The notes beneath the pieces are model-generated. The model had not been told where the DNA came from. It did not search any database and worked only from the letters and a program-made list of their open reading frames with translations. Shown here in pieces: positions 14,462 to 15,598 of a DNA stretch of 15,598 nt (the first letter of the stretch is position 1; each line of letters begins with the position of its first letter). The DNA is taken from the NCBI GenBank assembly GCA_903912585.1, contig CAIWHY010000542.1, forward strand, positions 1 to 15,598, in the 5' to 3' direction. This DNA is from an uncultured Thermoleophilia bacterium (GTDB lineage Bacteria > Actinomycetota > Thermoleophilia > UBA2241). Made by a program: the position numbers and the translations under genes.

Positions 14462-15070
14462 ATGAAGAGCCCGAGGATCGTAGCCGTGGCCGCCGCCGTC
14501 ATCGGCCTGGCCTTGGCGGCCGGCGCCTGCGGCGGCCAGAGCGCTGCATCGCCCTCGCCATCGCCAACCACTACATCGGCCGCCGTGAAGGGCGCACTGC
14601 CGACGTACGTGGACCTGGCCGACGACATCGCGCCGATCGGCGCGGACGGCAGCGTGCCCACCACCGGGCAGCTTGTCGAGCTTATGGTGACCGAGCCCGC
14701 GTTCGCCGCCCCCAACATCGAACTCGCGGCACGCAACGTGTCGATCGGTGTGGAGTACGACTCGGCGGCCGACCTGAGCGGAGCCAAGCTCAGCCAGGCC
14801 CGGATCTACTACACGCTCATCAACGGCAGCCTCGACCTGCGCGGCGCCGACATGAGCCGTCTGCTCATCCCCGACGGGCAGTTTCCGTGGGACGTCGGGG
14901 GCACCATGGACCTGCGCGGAGCGAACCTCACGGGCGCCGACCTCACCAACCTGATCGGCAGAGGGTGGAGCAAGACCAAGAAGTGGTGGAACAACATCAC
15001 CATCGACGACACCACCGTGTTCAGCAACACCAAGATGCCGAAGACCGGAGCGCTCTACACCCGGCCGTGA
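14462..15070 (+). CDS. Lipoprotein with pentapeptide-repeat-like C-terminal region
   Basis: The 202-residue protein has a lipoprotein signal: charged start MKSPR, hydrophobic core to residue 20, and AAGAC with the lipidated cysteine at Cys23. A Ser/Pro/Thr tether follows (about 28-40). The mature part has a helical-looking section (about 46-90), then short A(D/N)LxG-type steps: ADLSGAKLSQA (103-113), LDLRGADMS (124-132) and MDLRGANLTGADLTNL (149-164). These resemble a short pentapeptide-repeat solenoid. WSKTKKWWNNITIDDTTVF closes it, as in proteins where the repeats end in a capping strand. ATG 14462 is chosen over upstream in-frame starts because GAGGAG lies just before it and the signal begins there. 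A surface binding role is inferred; no enzyme motif is seen. Confidence 0.8.
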   Translation: MKSPRIVAVAAAVIGLALAAGACGGQSAASPSPSPTTTSAAVKGALPTYVDLADDIAPIGADGSVPTTGQLVELMVTEPAFAAPNIELAARNVSIGVEYDSAADLSGAKLSQARIYYTLINGSLDLRGADMSRLLIPDGQFPWDVGGTMDLRGANLTGADLTNLIGRGWSKTKKWWNNITIDDTTVFSNTKMPKTGALYTRP

Positions 15071-15103
15071 TCGTCACGGCCCGGCCAACGGCATGACAGA
15101 CTC

Positions 15104-15131
15104 GAGGCGCGGCCTTGGTAGGTCGCGCCTC
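15104..15131 (+). terminator. Strong hairpin between the two lipoprotein genes
   Basis: GAGGCGCGGCC (15104-15114) pairs with GGTCGCGCCTC (15121-15131) over 11 bp, with one G-U pair and a TTGGTA loop. It lies 33 bases after the first lipoprotein stop and 18 bases before the next ATG, and no T-run follows. It could terminate the first transcript or structure the leader of the second gene. Confidence 0.5.
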
Positions 15132-15149
15132 CAAGCAAGGGAGCCCGAC

Positions 15150-15598
15150 ATGAAGGCTACGAGGGTCGTCAGGACAGTCGCGGCAGCGGCCGCCATCATG
15201 GGCCTGGCCCTGGCGGCCGGCGCCTGCGGCGGCCAGAGCACCGCAGCGCCGTCGCCCGTCGGCTCATCGGCGTCTGCCAAGGGGAGCCTCAACTCCTCCG
15301 GGCGCGGCGTGCACCTGACGGTGCACTGGCTCATGCCCAAGACCGTCGCGGTGAGCGGGGACGGTGCAACGGCTACGACGGTGGCCAAGGGTGAGGCGGT
15401 GGAGTTCGAGGGACAGAGCGCGAGCGACAAGGACGTGCGCGCCACGCTCGGCGATGTCTACATCATCGGCAACAACCCCGGGATCGGGCGCCCCGACCTC
15501 ACGCTCCAGGTGGGCAGCGATCACCTCGACCCCATCTCCCTGTCGGAAAGCACCGGCCGGGACCAGTGGATCGGCAACGTGAAGTTCCACCTCCAGCG
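15150..15598 (+). CDS. Lipoprotein of unknown function (3' end outside window)
   Basis: The frame opens at ATG 15150 behind AAGGGAG at a spacing of about 7 bases and stays open to the window edge (149 codons). The signal ends in LAAGAC with the lipidated cysteine at Cys26, followed by GGQS and a short Ser/Ala tether. Its leader DNA is nearly identical to that of the preceding lipoprotein gene (38 of 39 bases). The mature part is beta-rich with no motif I know: GRGVHLTVHWLMPKTVAV, GEAVEFEGQS, then ATLGDVYIIGNNPGIGRPD and ISLSESTGRDQWIGNVKF. It may be an Ig-like or small beta-sandwich domain; this is a guess from strand pattern only. Coding status is firm; function unknown. Confidence 0.75.
   Translation, partial: MKATRVVRTVAAAAAIMGLALAAGACGGQSTAAPSPVGSSASAKGSLNSSGRGVHLTVHWLMPKTVAVSGDGATATTVAKGEAVEFEGQSASDKDVRATLGDVYIIGNNPGIGRPDLTLQVGSDHLDPISLSESTGRDQWIGNVKFHLQ

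Noticed and set aside
14098..14787. Minus-strand frame overlapping the start of the first lipoprotein gene
   Set aside because: The plus strand has a ribosome binding site, lipobox and repeat-like structure; the minus reading is Ser/Ala/Arg-rich without motifs.

Overview
The window is very GC-rich, with strong G/C preference at third codon positions, GTG starts alongside ATG, GGAGG-type ribosome binding sites and lipoprotein or anchor signals of actinomycete style. This points to a high-GC member of the Actinomycetota. A little-studied environmental lineage such as the Thermoleophilia is my guess from the style of the FG-GAP/TIG protein and the AAA ATPase; the sequence does not prove it. I saw no tRNA, rRNA, CRISPR array or intact transposase.

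Layout. Positions 1-591 (+): the 3' part of an SGNH/GDSL-type hydrolase. 667-2691 (-): msrA, preceded by a B12-binding radical SAM protein. 2692-3025: a gene-free divergent spacer with three ~18-bp direct repeats and a long perfect hairpin. 3026-5458 (+): a PatB/MalY-type C-S lyase/aminotransferase and a membrane-anchored YVTN/YncE-type beta-propeller. 5528-9336 (-): a secreted D-glucuronyl C5-epimerase-like protein, ribose-5-phosphate isomerase A and an aldehyde dehydrogenase, with a small tandem repeat between the epimerase gene and rpiA. 9556-11361 (+): a secreted protein with seven FG-GAP blades of exactly 56 residues, followed by a bacterial-repeat domain and a TIG domain. 11505-13951 (+): a small unknown gene, then an AAA ATPase split by a one-base frameshift, then a heavily deleted type I restriction-modification methyltransferase gene (hsdM). 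13952-14461: no convincing gene. 14462-15598 (+): two lipoprotein genes in tandem with nearly identical leader sequences and unrelated mature parts; the second runs off the window.

How the genes relate. Most of the window is housekeeping or cell-envelope metabolism in short, unrelated transcription units: methionine sulfoxide repair, pentose phosphate metabolism, aldehyde oxidation and a set of exported proteins. Convergent genes are separated by compact GC hairpins without T-runs. The accessory part is 11505-13951. The ATPase stop overlaps the hsdM start as GTGA, so the two were probably one translationally coupled operon. The ATPase lost one base, and hsdM gained one base and lost about three internal blocks, including the catalytic NPPF/Y motif. 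No hsdS or hsdR is visible. I read this as a decaying defence locus, not a working new system. Its ATPase-hsdM coupling, and the 8-bp inverted repeat in the AT-richer leader ahead of it, are the most interesting items here.
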